Shown one piece after another: positions 1-6,062 of a stretch of 6,870 nucleotides of DNA (its first letter is position 1; every line of letters begins with the position of its first letter). Both the position numbers and the translations under genes were made by a program. Source of the DNA: an uncultured Asticcacaulis sp. (GTDB lineage: Bacteria > Pseudomonadota > Alphaproteobacteria > Caulobacterales > Caulobacteraceae); contig CAMLPZ010000230.1 of the NCBI GenBank assembly GCA_946482045.1, forward strand, positions 1-6,870. The letters run 5' to 3'. The notes under the pieces are model-generated. The model saw only the letters and a list, made by a program, of their open reading frames with translations, was not told the DNA's origin and did not search any database.

Positions 1-526
1 CGGCCGCGCCACCGATGACGATGTTCTGCGGCGTCCGGCGCTTCAGGATCATGGTATAGAAGACAACGTAATAGACAATGGTCAGGGCCAGCAGTCCGGC
101 CGCCAGCCAGCTGTCGAGCGCAAAGCCCATGGTCAGGACGGACAGAAAGGCCAACACACCGCCAAAGGTCATGGCGTCATTGCGCGTAATGCGTCCGGCG
201 GCGACGGGGCGCAGTTTGGTCCGGCGCATCAGGGCATCGGTTGTGCCTTCCAGCGCCATGTTGAGCGCACCGGCTGAACCCGCGCCCAAAGCGATGCACA
301 GCACCGACACGAAGGCCAGGAAAGGGTTCATGTCGCCGGGCGCGATGATGAGGCCGGTCAGGGCGGTGAACACGACCAGCGACATAACGCGCGGTTTCAG
401 CAGTTGGAAATAGTCGCCCGGCAGCGCGCGGCGGTCCGGCGCGGCATAATCCTGCGGAAGGGCCGCGATATAGTCCGCGTCAGACTTCAGCGGCTTTTTC
501 TTGTCGTCGGCAGCGGCCATTGGCAC
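1..526 (-). CDS. ctaB: Protoheme IX farnesyltransferase (heme o synthase) CtaB/CyoE, N-terminal part
   Basis: Integral membrane UbiA-family prenyltransferase that adds a farnesyl group to heme b to make heme o, the precursor of the heme a used by the CtaD oxidase encoded just upstream. About 173-175 residues are present; the C-terminal part lies beyond the left edge. Visible family signatures, numbered from the ATG at 520: [17 protein letters not shown] (40-56, start of the first helix), the first prenyl-diphosphate motif region [15 protein letters not shown] (87-101) followed by RP, and [14 protein letters not shown] (158-171). The first motif is NxxxExxxD rather than the usual NxxxDxxxD. 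Start: a GAGG lies 7 bases before an in-frame GTG at 526, and only 13 before the ATG at 520, so GTG ([12 protein letters not shown]...) is preferred. The gene follows ctaD by about 83 bases in the same direction. Identity is confident; the exact start is not. Confidence 0.95.
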   Translation of the reverse strand, partial: MPMAAADDKKKPLKSDADYIAALPQDYAAPDRRALPGDYFQLLKPRVMSLVVFTALTGLIIAPGDMNPFLAFVSVLCIALGAGSAGALNMALEGTTDALMRRTKLRPVAAGRITRNDAMTFGGVLAFLSVLTMGFALDSWLAAGLLALTIVYYVVFYTMILKRRTPQNIVIGGAA

Positions 527-547
527 GTCGATACCTCAATGAACGAA

Positions 548-576
548 GGGGTGAAGACCGTTTCGACCTTCACCCC
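548..576 (-). other. Hairpin 2 in the ctaD-ctaB gap
   Basis: Perfect 9-bp inverted repeat GGGGTGAAG / CTTCACCCC with an 11-base loop. On the minus strand it is followed by TTCGTTCATTG and then by the ctaB ribosome binding site. The tail is only weakly T-rich, so partial termination, attenuation or mRNA protection are all possible; the sequence does not decide. Confidence 0.55.
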
Positions 577-588
577 CGGATTTACATT

Positions 589-604
589 CTGTCCTGAAGG
601 ACAG
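589..604 (-). other. Hairpin 1 just after the ctaD stop
   Basis: CTGTCC / GGACAG, a perfect 6-bp stem with a 4-base loop, beginning 5 bases after the ctaD stop codon. No T-tract follows (AATGTAAATCC on the minus strand), so a mRNA 3'-end stabiliser or processing site is likelier than a terminator. Confidence 0.5.
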
Positions 605-609
605 GCGAC

Positions 610-2304
610 TTAGTGGTGCTCATCCTCGTCCTTGATCACCGGCAGTTCGGAGAACTGGTGATAAGGCGGCGGAGACGACAGGGTCCATTCAAGCGTGGTC
701 GCGCCCTCACCCCACGGATTGGCTACGCCCTTGCGGCGGGCGATGATGGCTTCGACGCACATGATCAGGAAGACGATGACGCCGACCAGGGTGATGGCGT
801 AGCCGATCGACGACACCTGGTTCCAGAAGGTGAAACCGACGGGATAGTCGACATAGCGGCGCGGCATGCCCTGCAGGCCCAGGAAGTGCTGCGGGAAGAA
901 GATGATGTTCACGCCGATGAACATGATCCAGAAGTGCAGGCCGCCCAGGAAGCCGTTGTACTTGATGCCGAACATCTTCTCGAACCAGTAGTAGAAACCG
1001 GCGAAGATGGCAAAGACGGCGCCCAGAGACAGGACGTAGTGGAAGTGCGCCACGACGTAATAGGTGTCGTGCAGCGTATAGTCGATCGGGGCGTTCGACA
1101 GGACGACGCCGGTGACGCCACCCACGGTGAACAGGAAGATGAAGCCGATCGCCCACAGCATCGGGACGGTGAAGGTGATCGAGCCGCCCCACATGGTGGC
1201 GATCCACGAGAAGATCTTAACGCCCGTCGGAACCGCGATGACCATGGTGGCCAGGACGAAGTAGGCGCGCAGGTCGAAGCTCATGCCGACCGTGTACATG
1301 TGGTGGGCCCACACGATGAAGCCGACGACGCCGATGGCGACCATGGCGTAGGCCATGGCGAGGTAGCCGAAGACTGGCTTCTTCGAGAAGGTCGACACGA
1401 TGTGCGAGATAATGCCGAAGCCCGGCAGGATCAGGATGTACACTTCCGGGTGGCCGAAGAACCAGAACAGATGCTGGTACATGATCGGGTCACCGCCGCC
1501 GGCCGGGTCGAAGAACGACGTGCCGAAGTTGCGGTCGGTCAGAAGCATGGTGATGGCGCCGGCGAAGACGGGCAGCGACAGCAGCAGGAGGAAGGCCGTG
1601 ACCAGCACCGACCACGCAAACAGCGGCATGCGGTGCAGGGTCATGCCCGGAGCGCGCATGTTGAAGATGGTGGTGATGAAGTTGATGGCGCCCAGGATCG
1701 ATGACGCACCCGACAGGTGGAAGCTGAAGACCACGAGATCCATGGCAGGGCCAGGCGAGCCGGTATGGGCCGACATCGGCGGATACATGGTCCAGCCGCC
1801 GGCGAAACCGTGCTGGCCGGCACCAGGTCCCGACGGCGTCAGGACCGACACGACCAGCAGGATGAAAGAGGCGATCAGCAGCCAGAACGAGATATTGTTC
1901 AGGCGCGGGAAGGCCATGTCGGGCGAACCGATCATGATCGGCACGAACCAGTTGCCGAAGCCACCGATCATGGCCGGCATGACCATGAAGAAGATCATCA
2001 GGATGGCGTGCGCCGTGACGACCGAGTTGAAGGCGTGCTTGGCGTTATCCGGATTGGCCAGGTCGAACAGGCCGAGGCTGTCCAGCATCGAGCCCTTGGC
2101 GAAGACCTGAAGACCGGGCTCATAGAGCTCCCAGCGGATGAAGCCCGAGAATGCACCACCGACCAGGCCGGCGAAGATGGCGAAAATCAGATAGAGCGTG
2201 CCGATGTCCTTGTGGTTGGTCGTGAAGAACCAACGGTCGAGGAAACCCGGCTTGTGGTCGTGATCGTGGTCGTCGTGACCATGAGAGGCGGCAGCGGTGG
2301 CCAT
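610..2304 (-). CDS. ctaD: Cytochrome c oxidase subunit I (aa3 type)
   Basis: Catalytic subunit of the proton-pumping aa3 oxidase in the inner membrane; reduces O2 to water. 564 residues, normal for alphaproteobacteria, with about 12 membrane helices starting near residue 34. Family knowledge lets the metal ligands be placed: H99 and H422 (low-spin heme a), H285 with Y289 in GHPEVY (CuB and the cross-linked tyrosine), H334-H335 in WAHHMYTVG (CuB), H420 in VVAHFHYV (heme a3). E287 of the HPEVY motif, D129 in [15 protein letters not shown] (D channel) and K363 in PTGVKIFSW (K channel) mark it as A-family. The N-terminus is His/Asp-rich ([10 protein letters not shown], 8-17) and the C-terminus ends DEDEHH. 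The ATG at 2304 is preceded by a modest AGAGAG. It lies 24 bases downstream of ctaC, so co-transcription is expected. Confidence 0.98.
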   Translation of the reverse strand: MATAAASHGHDDHDHDHKPGFLDRWFFTTNHKDIGTLYLIFAIFAGLVGGAFSGFIRWELYEPGLQVFAKGSMLDSLGLFDLANPDNAKHAFNSVVTAHAILMIFFMVMPAMIGGFGNWFVPIMIGSPDMAFPRLNNISFWLLIASFILLVVSVLTPSGPGAGQHGFAGGWTMYPPMSAHTGSPGPAMDLVVFSFHLSGASSILGAINFITTIFNMRAPGMTLHRMPLFAWSVLVTAFLLLLSLPVFAGAITMLLTDRNFGTSFFDPAGGGDPIMYQHLFWFFGHPEVYILILPGFGIISHIVSTFSKKPVFGYLAMAYAMVAIGVVGFIVWAHHMYTVGMSFDLRAYFVLATMVIAVPTGVKIFSWIATMWGGSITFTVPMLWAIGFIFLFTVGGVTGVVLSNAPIDYTLHDTYYVVAHFHYVLSLGAVFAIFAGFYYWFEKMFGIKYNGFLGGLHFWIMFIGVNIIFFPQHFLGLQGMPRRYVDYPVGFTFWNQVSSIGYAITLVGVIVFLIMCVEAIIARRKGVANPWGEGATTLEWTLSSPPPYHQFSELPVIKDEDEHH

Positions 2305-2328
2305 GTCAGGTGTCTCTCTTTACTTAAC

Positions 2329-3381
2329 TTAGTTCACGGTCGCCGCGGAGGCGGGCGTCGCCGCAGGCGCGGCAGTGGCAGCGGGCTTGGCCGGTTCGGC
2401 GGCGACATCCTTGACGCTCGGCCCGGCCGCGGCAGCGGTCGGATCGGCGGACGCGGCAGCAGATGCGGAGGCGGCAGCCGCGGCGGTTGCGGCAGCAGCG
2501 GCTTCAGCCTGGGCCGAAGCAGCCGCTTCGGACGCCAGCATGGCGCGCGTCTTGCCGCCGGCCTTGATGATATAGGCGTCGAAATCGGCTTCGGAGACAA
2601 CCTGGACTTCGATCGGCATGTAGGCGTGGTCCTTACCGCACAGTTCCGAGCACTGGCCGTAATATGTGCCGATGCGCTCGGCCTTGAACCAGGTGTTGTT
2701 CAGACGGCCCGGGACGGCGTCGATCTTGATGCCGAAGGCCGGAACCGCGAAGGCGTGCATGACGTCGGCGGCAGTCGTCTGGACATGGACCACTTTGTTG
2801 ACCGGCACGACCAGCTTGTTGTCGGTCGACAGCAGGTAATGAACGCCAGCGGCCTTGGCCTTGTTGATGTCGTTGGCTTCCGGCAGGAGGCGCGATTCGA
2901 CGTCGGTAACGCCCAGTTCCGGATAGTCATACGTCCAGAACCACTGATTGCCGGTGGCCTTAACGACCACGTCCGGCTCAGGCATGTCGTTGAACTTCTT
3001 CAGCAGCGGCAGCGAGAAGCAGGCGATGACGACCAGGATAAGCACCGGAACCGCAGTCCAGATGATCTCGATCAGAGTGTTGTGCGAGAACTTGGCCGGC
3101 TTGGGGTTCGCCTTGGCATTATAGCGGATGACAATCCACACCAGCAGCGCCAGGACCAGGATACAGATGGCCGTGATGATCGGGAACAGCAGCCCGTTAT
3201 AGAACCAGGTCACGTCGTGCTTCAGTTCGGTGACGCCGGGCTGAAGGCCCATTTCACCGTCGGTCGGCACACCGTACTCCACCGGCTTGGCGGCGAGAGC
3301 AGCGGTGGCGGCCAGCCACATCGCGGCTCCGGACACAACCCCTGCCAGGCTCTTGGCCCCGAACAGCCCTCTGTTGCGCAT
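2329..3381 (-). CDS. ctaC: Cytochrome c oxidase subunit II (CuA subunit)
   Basis: Accepts electrons from cytochrome c at a binuclear CuA site on the periplasmic side and passes them to CtaD. 350 residues from the ATG at 3381; the frame stays open upstream to 3657, but GAGGA (3389-3393) sits 7 bases before this ATG and a signal peptide follows directly (MRNRGLF..., cleavage likely after ALA at 28-30). Two membrane helices (about 58-86 and 102-125) are followed by the aromatic electron-entry segment GNQWFWTYDYPE (144-155) and the CuA ligands H209, C244, E246, C248, H252 and M255 (CSELCGKDHAYM). All ligands are present, so it should be functional. Residues 284-350 form an extra tail that is over half alanine, with Pro, Lys and Glu; this probably unstructured periplasmic extension is not part of the minimal family fold. 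First gene of the ctaC-ctaD-ctaB unit. Confidence 0.97.
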   Translation of the reverse strand: MRNRGLFGAKSLAGVVSGAAMWLAATAALAAKPVEYGVPTDGEMGLQPGVTELKHDVTWFYNGLLFPIITAICILVLALLVWIVIRYNAKANPKPAKFSHNTLIEIIWTAVPVLILVVIACFSLPLLKKFNDMPEPDVVVKATGNQWFWTYDYPELGVTDVESRLLPEANDINKAKAAGVHYLLSTDNKLVVPVNKVVHVQTTAADVMHAFAVPAFGIKIDAVPGRLNNTWFKAERIGTYYGQCSELCGKDHAYMPIEVQVVSEADFDAYIIKAGGKTRAMLASEAAASAQAEAAAAATAAAAASASAAASADPTAAAAGPSVKDVAAEPAKPAATAAPAATPASAATVN

Positions 3382-3388
3382 TCGCAAA

Positions 3389-3393
3389 TCCTC
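3389..3393 (-). promoter_or_regulatory. Ribosome binding site fixing the ctaC start
   Basis: GAGGA on the minus strand, 7 bases before the ATG at 3381. It decides between this ATG and the longer reading frame open to 3657, because only this start gives both correct spacing and an immediate signal peptide. Confidence 0.75.
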
Positions 3394-3713
3394 GTCTTGA
3401 CTGACCACGGGCGCCCGAAAAGCGCGAACCTGAGGCCTTACTTTGAGATGCCGCGCGGGACGGTGACGCCCTGCGCTGAAAAAGTTCGCGGATGGTCCGG
3501 CGCGGAAGCGCAGGCATGGGGACGCATTGGACACAATGTCCCACCCAATCCGAAACGTTCCCATAATGCGTTCGCGGTCAAATGCAAAGGGCAAATTCGC
3601 GCCACAATCATGGTTTTGGCGCTTTCTGCGGATGGTTTTCGGTATCCATGTCGCCAATGCGGTCTTTTGTCGCAGCGCCGCACGCGCCCTGCCCCGGCGG
3701 TAGCCTGCTCCGT

Positions 3714-3746
3714 GCCAGGAATATAGTAAATCAGGCGATTCCTGGC
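3714..3746. repeat. Perfect 9-bp inverted repeat upstream of tldD
   Basis: GCCAGGAAT (3714-3722) and ATTCCTGGC (3738-3746) are exact reverse complements around a 15-base AT-rich spacer containing TATAGTAAATC. The placement, about 80 bases before the tldD start and over a possible -10 element, suggests a regulator site, but no family can be named. Confidence 0.5.
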
Positions 3747-3782
3747 GAACAACCGCCTTTCCCTAGCCATTTGTGCCGCCTG

Positions 3783-3796
3783 CGCCTAAATAGGCG
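3783..3796. repeat. CGCCTA-AA-TAGGCG palindrome before tldD
   Basis: Perfect 6-bp dyad with a 2-base centre, ending 30 bases before the tldD ATG. The tight spacing fits a dimeric protein-binding site better than an RNA hairpin, since a 2-base loop is too small. Function unknown. Confidence 0.45.
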
Positions 3797-3826
3797 GGGA
3801 CGAACACATTTTCCTTGAGTCTTTCT

Positions 3827-5263
3827 ATGCCAGACACCGCTGTTACCGCTTCTACCGATTGGGGCGATTTCGATCTTCACGCTGCTCAGGGCGTGCTGGA
3901 GGAGGCGCTGAAAGGGGCAGACGATGGCGAGATCTTCGTCGAGAAACGCGAGACTGAGTCGCTTTTGTTCGATGACGGCCGCCTCAAGTCGTCTAATTAT
4001 GGCGCCGACCAGGGATTTGGCTTCCGTGTCGTCGCCGGCGAGACGATCGGCTTTGCCAACAGCGCTGAACTGTCTGTCGAAGCCGTCAAGCGCGCCGCCG
4101 AGGCCGCCGTCCTGGCCAAGCGCGGCCGCAGCGTTGACGTGACCATCGCGCGCGACAATCCGTCGCGCTCCAACCAGAGCTACTATCAGGCGCACGACCC
4201 TCTGGGCGAGATGGCGTTCGCCGACAAGATCGCCCTCCTCCAGGCCATCGATGCCTACGCGCGTGACAAACACCCGGGCGTGGTCCAGGTTTCGGCCTCG
4301 ATGGCCGCCGACAAACGCGCCATCACCATCCTGCGGCCGGAAGGGCAGCTCTATCACGACTACCGGCCGCTGGTGCGCATCAATGTCAGCGTATCGGTGG
4401 AAAAGAACGGCCGGCGCGAAACCGCCTCCAGCGGCGGCGGCGGTCGCATCTCGTGGCTCGACGTTACGACGCCGGAAAAGTGGCAGGCCCAGGTCGACGA
4501 GGCCATCCGCCAGGCGCTGGTCAATCTCGAAGCCGTTCCCGCTCCCGCCGGCGAGATGGACATCGTGCTTGGGCCAGGCTGGCCGGGCGTGCTGCTGCAT
4601 GAAGCCGTCGGCCACGGCCTGGAAGGCGACTTCAACCGCAAGGGCACCTCGGCCTTTTCCGGCAAGATGGGCACGCAGGTCGCGGCGCGCGGTGTGACCA
4701 TCGTCGACGACGGCACGGTCGTCGATGCACGCGGTTCGCTGAATATCGATGACGAAGGCACGCCGACCTCGTGCACGACGCTGATCGAGGACGGCATTCT
4801 GGTCGGCTACATGCACGACCGGCTGTCAGCGCGGCAGATGGGCGTCAAGGCGACCGGTAACGGCCGCCGCCAGTCCTATGCCCACCAGCCTCTGCCCCGC
4901 ATGACCAATACCTTCATGCGCGGCGGCTCGGACAAGCTTGACGACATGATTGCCAATACGAAAAGCGGGCTTTATGCCGTCAATTTCGGCGGTGGCCAGG
5001 TCGACATCACCAACGGCAAGTTTGTCTTCCAGTGCACCGAGGCCTACCTGATCGAGGACGGTAAGATCGGCGCGCCCGTGAAAGGCGCGACCCTGATCGG
5101 CGATGGGCCGGCGGCGATGCGCGAAGTCGACATGATCGGCGATGACTTCAAGTTCGATCCCGGCGTCGGCACCTGCGGCAAAGCTGGCCAGTCCCTGCCC
5201 GTCGGCATCGGCCAGCCGAGCCTGCGCATCAAGGGGCTGACGGTCGGTGGAACTAGCGCGTAG
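3827..5263 (+). CDS. tldD: TldD-family zinc metalloprotease
   Basis: TldD pairs with TldE/PmbA to form a cytoplasmic heterodimeric metalloprotease that degrades unfolded or modified peptides; in E. coli it matures microcin B17 and degrades CcdA. 478 residues from the ATG at 3827, the usual family size. The zinc motif HEAVGHGLEGD gives H258, E259 and H262, and the distal cysteine ligand is C450 in GTCGKAGQSLPVGIGQP, offset by a constant four residues from E. coli H262/E263/H266/C454. The N-terminal substrate-channel half and the C-terminal beta-sandwich half are both intact. An in-frame TTG at 3815 is a possible longer start; neither has a strong Shine-Dalgarno (GAG at 3817-3819 is the best for the ATG). 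Its TldE partner is not in the window. Transcribed away from the oxidase operon, which is a common alphaproteobacterial arrangement. Confidence 0.96.
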   Translation: MPDTAVTASTDWGDFDLHAAQGVLEEALKGADDGEIFVEKRETESLLFDDGRLKSSNYGADQGFGFRVVAGETIGFANSAELSVEAVKRAAEAAVLAKRGRSVDVTIARDNPSRSNQSYYQAHDPLGEMAFADKIALLQAIDAYARDKHPGVVQVSASMAADKRAITILRPEGQLYHDYRPLVRINVSVSVEKNGRRETASSGGGGRISWLDVTTPEKWQAQVDEAIRQALVNLEAVPAPAGEMDIVLGPGWPGVLLHEAVGHGLEGDFNRKGTSAFSGKMGTQVAARGVTIVDDGTVVDARGSLNIDDEGTPTSCTTLIEDGILVGYMHDRLSARQMGVKATGNGRRQSYAHQPLPRMTNTFMRGGSDKLDDMIANTKSGLYAVNFGGGQVDITNGKFVFQCTEAYLIEDGKIGAPVKGATLIGDGPAAMREVDMIGDDFKFDPGVGTCGKAGQSLPVGIGQPSLRIKGLTVGGTSA

Positions 5264-5277
5264 CCGCGGCGGAAACC

Positions 5278-5293
5278 TGGCACGCCCCTTGCA
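5278..5293 (+). promoter_or_regulatory. Sigma-54 (RpoN) promoter, -24/-12 type
   Basis: TGGCACG-CCCC-TTGCA matches the established sigma-54 consensus TGGCACG-N4-TTGCW at every defined position; the invariant GG (5279-5280) and GC (5291-5292) are exactly 10 bases apart. Transcription should begin near 5304, giving a leader of about 22 bases that contains the ribosome binding site of the 59-codon gene. It begins only 15 bases after the tldD stop, so any activator sites about 100 bases upstream would lie inside tldD. Confidence 0.85.
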
Positions 5294-5325
5294 GTCTCCG
5301 TCGTAAACACCGAACGGAGGACGAC

Positions 5326-5505
5326 ATGTTTCCTGCCATGCTGATACTCGGCAATCTCGCCGGCCGTATTTGGCGCCGCCCGGCATCCCCCTCCGCCGAG
5401 CCGCCGCGCTTTGATTTTTCCGAGGCGCGCGGCGCCTATGAAGAACATGCGACGCCTACGAACGATCTGCGTCCTGTCCGCGCCATGTTCAGCAAGCGGC
5501 GTTAG
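5326..5505 (+). CDS. Small hypothetical protein (59 aa) under a sigma-54 promoter
   Basis: I do not recognise this protein. GGAGG (5316-5320) lies 5 bases before the ATG, which is near ideal, and a perfect sigma-54 promoter lies just upstream; together these are strong evidence that the frame is translated. The product begins MFPAMLILGNLAGRIWRRP, a short hydrophobic and then basic stretch, followed by a polar, Pro/Glu/Arg-rich remainder ending MFSKRR. It has no clear membrane helix, signal peptide or catalytic motif; the N-terminus could be a small amphipathic membrane-associating segment. GC content matches the core genes. The stop codon TAG (5503-5505) lies at the junction with the two-palindrome repeat that follows, so the C-terminus may have been supplied or cut short by insertion of that element. 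It could be read both from its own promoter and by read-through from tldD, as no terminator separates them. Confidence 0.75.
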   Translation: MFPAMLILGNLAGRIWRRPASPSAEPPRFDFSEARGAYEEHATPTNDLRPVRAMFSKRR

Positions 5506-5606
5506 AGCGATATGGCGAAAAGTGTCAGCGGTTTTCGCCAAAATATCGCGACAAAGCAATAGCTTAGATCGGAATGACGTTTCCATCTTAACCCATTCCG
5601 ATCTAG
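5502..5606 (+). repeat. Two-palindrome interspersed element (RIME-like)
   Basis: About 105 bases made of two large hairpins joined by a short linker (GACAAAGCAATAGC...). Hairpin A pairs GCGATAT-GGCGAAAA (5507-5521) with TTTTCGCC-AAA-ATATCGC (5532-5549), 15 bp with a 3-base bulge. Hairpin B pairs TAGATCGGAATG (5565-5576) with CATTCCGATCTA (5594-5605), 12 bp perfect, 17-base loop. The edges carry TTAGAGC- and -TCTAG-like ends. This layout resembles the ~100-bp two-palindrome RIME-type intergenic elements known from Rhizobium and relatives; the assignment rests on architecture, not on a match. It may also act as an mRNA end structure for the 59-aa gene, though no T-tract follows. Confidence 0.65.
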
Positions 5607-5615
5607 ACCATGGTC
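5606..5615. repeat. GACCATGGTC palindrome
   Basis: Perfect 10-base palindrome abutting hairpin B of the repeat element. It may be part of that element or of its target site. Alone it has little significance. Confidence 0.35.
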
Positions 5616-5736
5616 CAAAAATGTAGAAGTCAGCCTTTAGGGCCAGGCATGCGACCACATCTCCTTTCAAAGCGGAGCACGGTATAGCCGCCAGATGACG
5701 TTAGATATCTATCGCACTGATTTCGCAACTGCGAAA
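5616..5736. other. Spacer between repeat element and terminator
   Basis: No convincing gene. It contains a small TTTCGC/GCGAAA hairpin (5721-5736) and an isolated AAAGGAG on the minus strand (5661-5667) with no well-spaced start that leads to a credible product. Confidence 0.4.
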
Positions 5737-5778
5737 AAACAAAGAGCGGTCGGGCATATGCCGGCCGCTCATTTGTTT
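5737..5778 (-). terminator. Rho-independent terminator of the 34-aa gene
   Basis: Read on the minus strand, the stem AAACAAA/GAGCGG..., loop CATATGC, closing ...CCGCTC, is followed by TTTGTTTTTT. The stem pairs GAGCGG with CCGCTC and CGG with CCG (one G-U between), and can extend through AAACAAA/TTTGTTT with one bulged A. It starts 18 bases after the stop of the 34-codon gene. A and T tracts flank both sides, so it could also end plus-strand transcripts arriving from the 59-aa gene. Confidence 0.85.
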
Positions 5779-5796
5779 AAACTGTCAGATGCACTT

Positions 5797-5901
5797 CTAG
5801 AACAGCGTGATGATAATCATCGCGACCGCTATCGGTAATGCAAGAGCAATCAGAAGATTTCCTCCCAGATCAAGTCCATCATTAATTTTTGGATACTTCA
5901 T
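5797..5901 (-). CDS. 34-residue single-helix membrane peptide, unrecognised
   Basis: Not a family I recognise. A strong AAAGGAG lies 8 bases before the ATG and an excellent terminator follows the TAG by 18 bases, so this is a complete, self-contained transcription unit. The peptide has a polar start (MKYPKINDGLDLGG, 1-14) followed by one unbroken hydrophobic segment (NLLIALALPIAVAMIIITLF, 15-34) reaching the very C-terminus; it lacks the charged tail typical of Ldr/Fst toxins. GC is about 41 percent, far below the flanking core genes, hinting at transfer or relaxed selection. Possible roles include a small subunit or regulator of a membrane complex, a type I toxin-like peptide, or a secreted peptide (a Gly-Gly precedes the hydrophobic part), but none is supported specifically. 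A weak TATATT -10 candidate lies at 5944-5949. Confidence 0.7.
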   Translation of the reverse strand: MKYPKINDGLDLGGNLLIALALPIAVAMIIITLF

Positions 5902-5953
5902 TTGAAAATCTCCTTTATTAACCTCTTCCGCTTACGCGACTTGAATATAGGTG

Positions 5954-5970
5954 GTTTTTGCTGTTTTTGC
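5954..5970 (-). repeat. Tandem GCAAAAAC repeats upstream of the 34-aa gene
   Basis: GTTTTTGC occurs twice (5954-5961 and 5963-5970) with a 9-base period. On the minus strand this lies just upstream of the TATATT candidate -10 (5944-5949), in the spacer/-35 region, where a regulator could bind. The -35 itself is poor. Tentative. Confidence 0.3.
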
Positions 5971-6014
5971 AGAAGCCAATATGTCGCACTTGCTCACATC
6001 ATGTAACGAATTTG

Positions 6015-6035
6015 CTGCACCGCATCAGGGTGCAG
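6015..6035. repeat. CTGCACC / GGTGCAG hairpin
   Basis: Perfect 7-bp stem with a 7-base loop (GCATCAG) in the low-GC gap. No T-tract follows on either strand, so it is not an obvious terminator. It could belong to the leader of the 34-aa gene if that transcript starts further upstream. Confidence 0.4.
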
Positions 6036-6062
6036 TCGATATCAGATTTATAGAACCGCATT

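Larger units (their letters stand above)
3382..3826. promoter_or_regulatory. Divergent spacer between ctaC and tldD
   Basis: This 445-base region must carry the promoters for the oxidase operon (leftward) and tldD (rightward). Short open frames cross it on both strands, but they are Arg/Pro-rich, lack convincing ribosome binding sites and resemble no family. TATAGT at 3722-3727 could be a plus-strand -10 and TACTAT on the other strand lies at the same place, but neither has a good -35, so no promoter is called. Three inverted repeats in the region are described separately or below: 3519-3542 (CATTG/CAATG plus GGGA/TCCC with a 4-base loop), 3714-3746 and 3783-3796. Confidence 0.5.

Noticed and set aside
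613..1704. A 363-codon plus-strand frame antisense to ctaD
   Set aside because: Same GC-driven shadow effect; composition is Asp/His/Arg/Gln-rich without any domain, and no ribosome binding site supports it.
1717..3726. A 669-codon plus-strand open frame antisense to ctaC and ctaD
   Set aside because: It overlaps two certain genes on the other strand; its product is Arg/Asp/Gly-rich low complexity, as expected when GC-rich codons are read in reverse.
3438..3770. A 110-codon minus-strand frame between tldD and ctaC
   Set aside because: Arg-rich, no recognisable features, overlaps the region expected to hold the ctaC promoter and leader; only a weak AGG near its start.
3731..4816. A 361-codon minus-strand frame antisense to tldD
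   Set aside because: Shadow of the well-supported tldD reading frame.
5044..5670. A 208-codon minus-strand frame crossing the repeat element, the 59-aa gene and the tldD end
   Set aside because: Opens through the palindromes of a repeat and is antisense to better supported genes; its start would be a TTG without a proper ribosome binding site.
5810..5822. Fur-box-like ATGATAATCAT palindrome
   Set aside because: It lies inside the 34-aa gene near its 3' end and is explained by Met-Ile-Ile-Ile codons; wrong place for an operator.
5695..5838. A 47-codon plus-strand frame (MTLDIYRTDFATAKKQ...)
   Set aside because: Its codons run through the terminator hairpin and antisense to the 34-aa gene, and it has no ribosome binding site at proper spacing.
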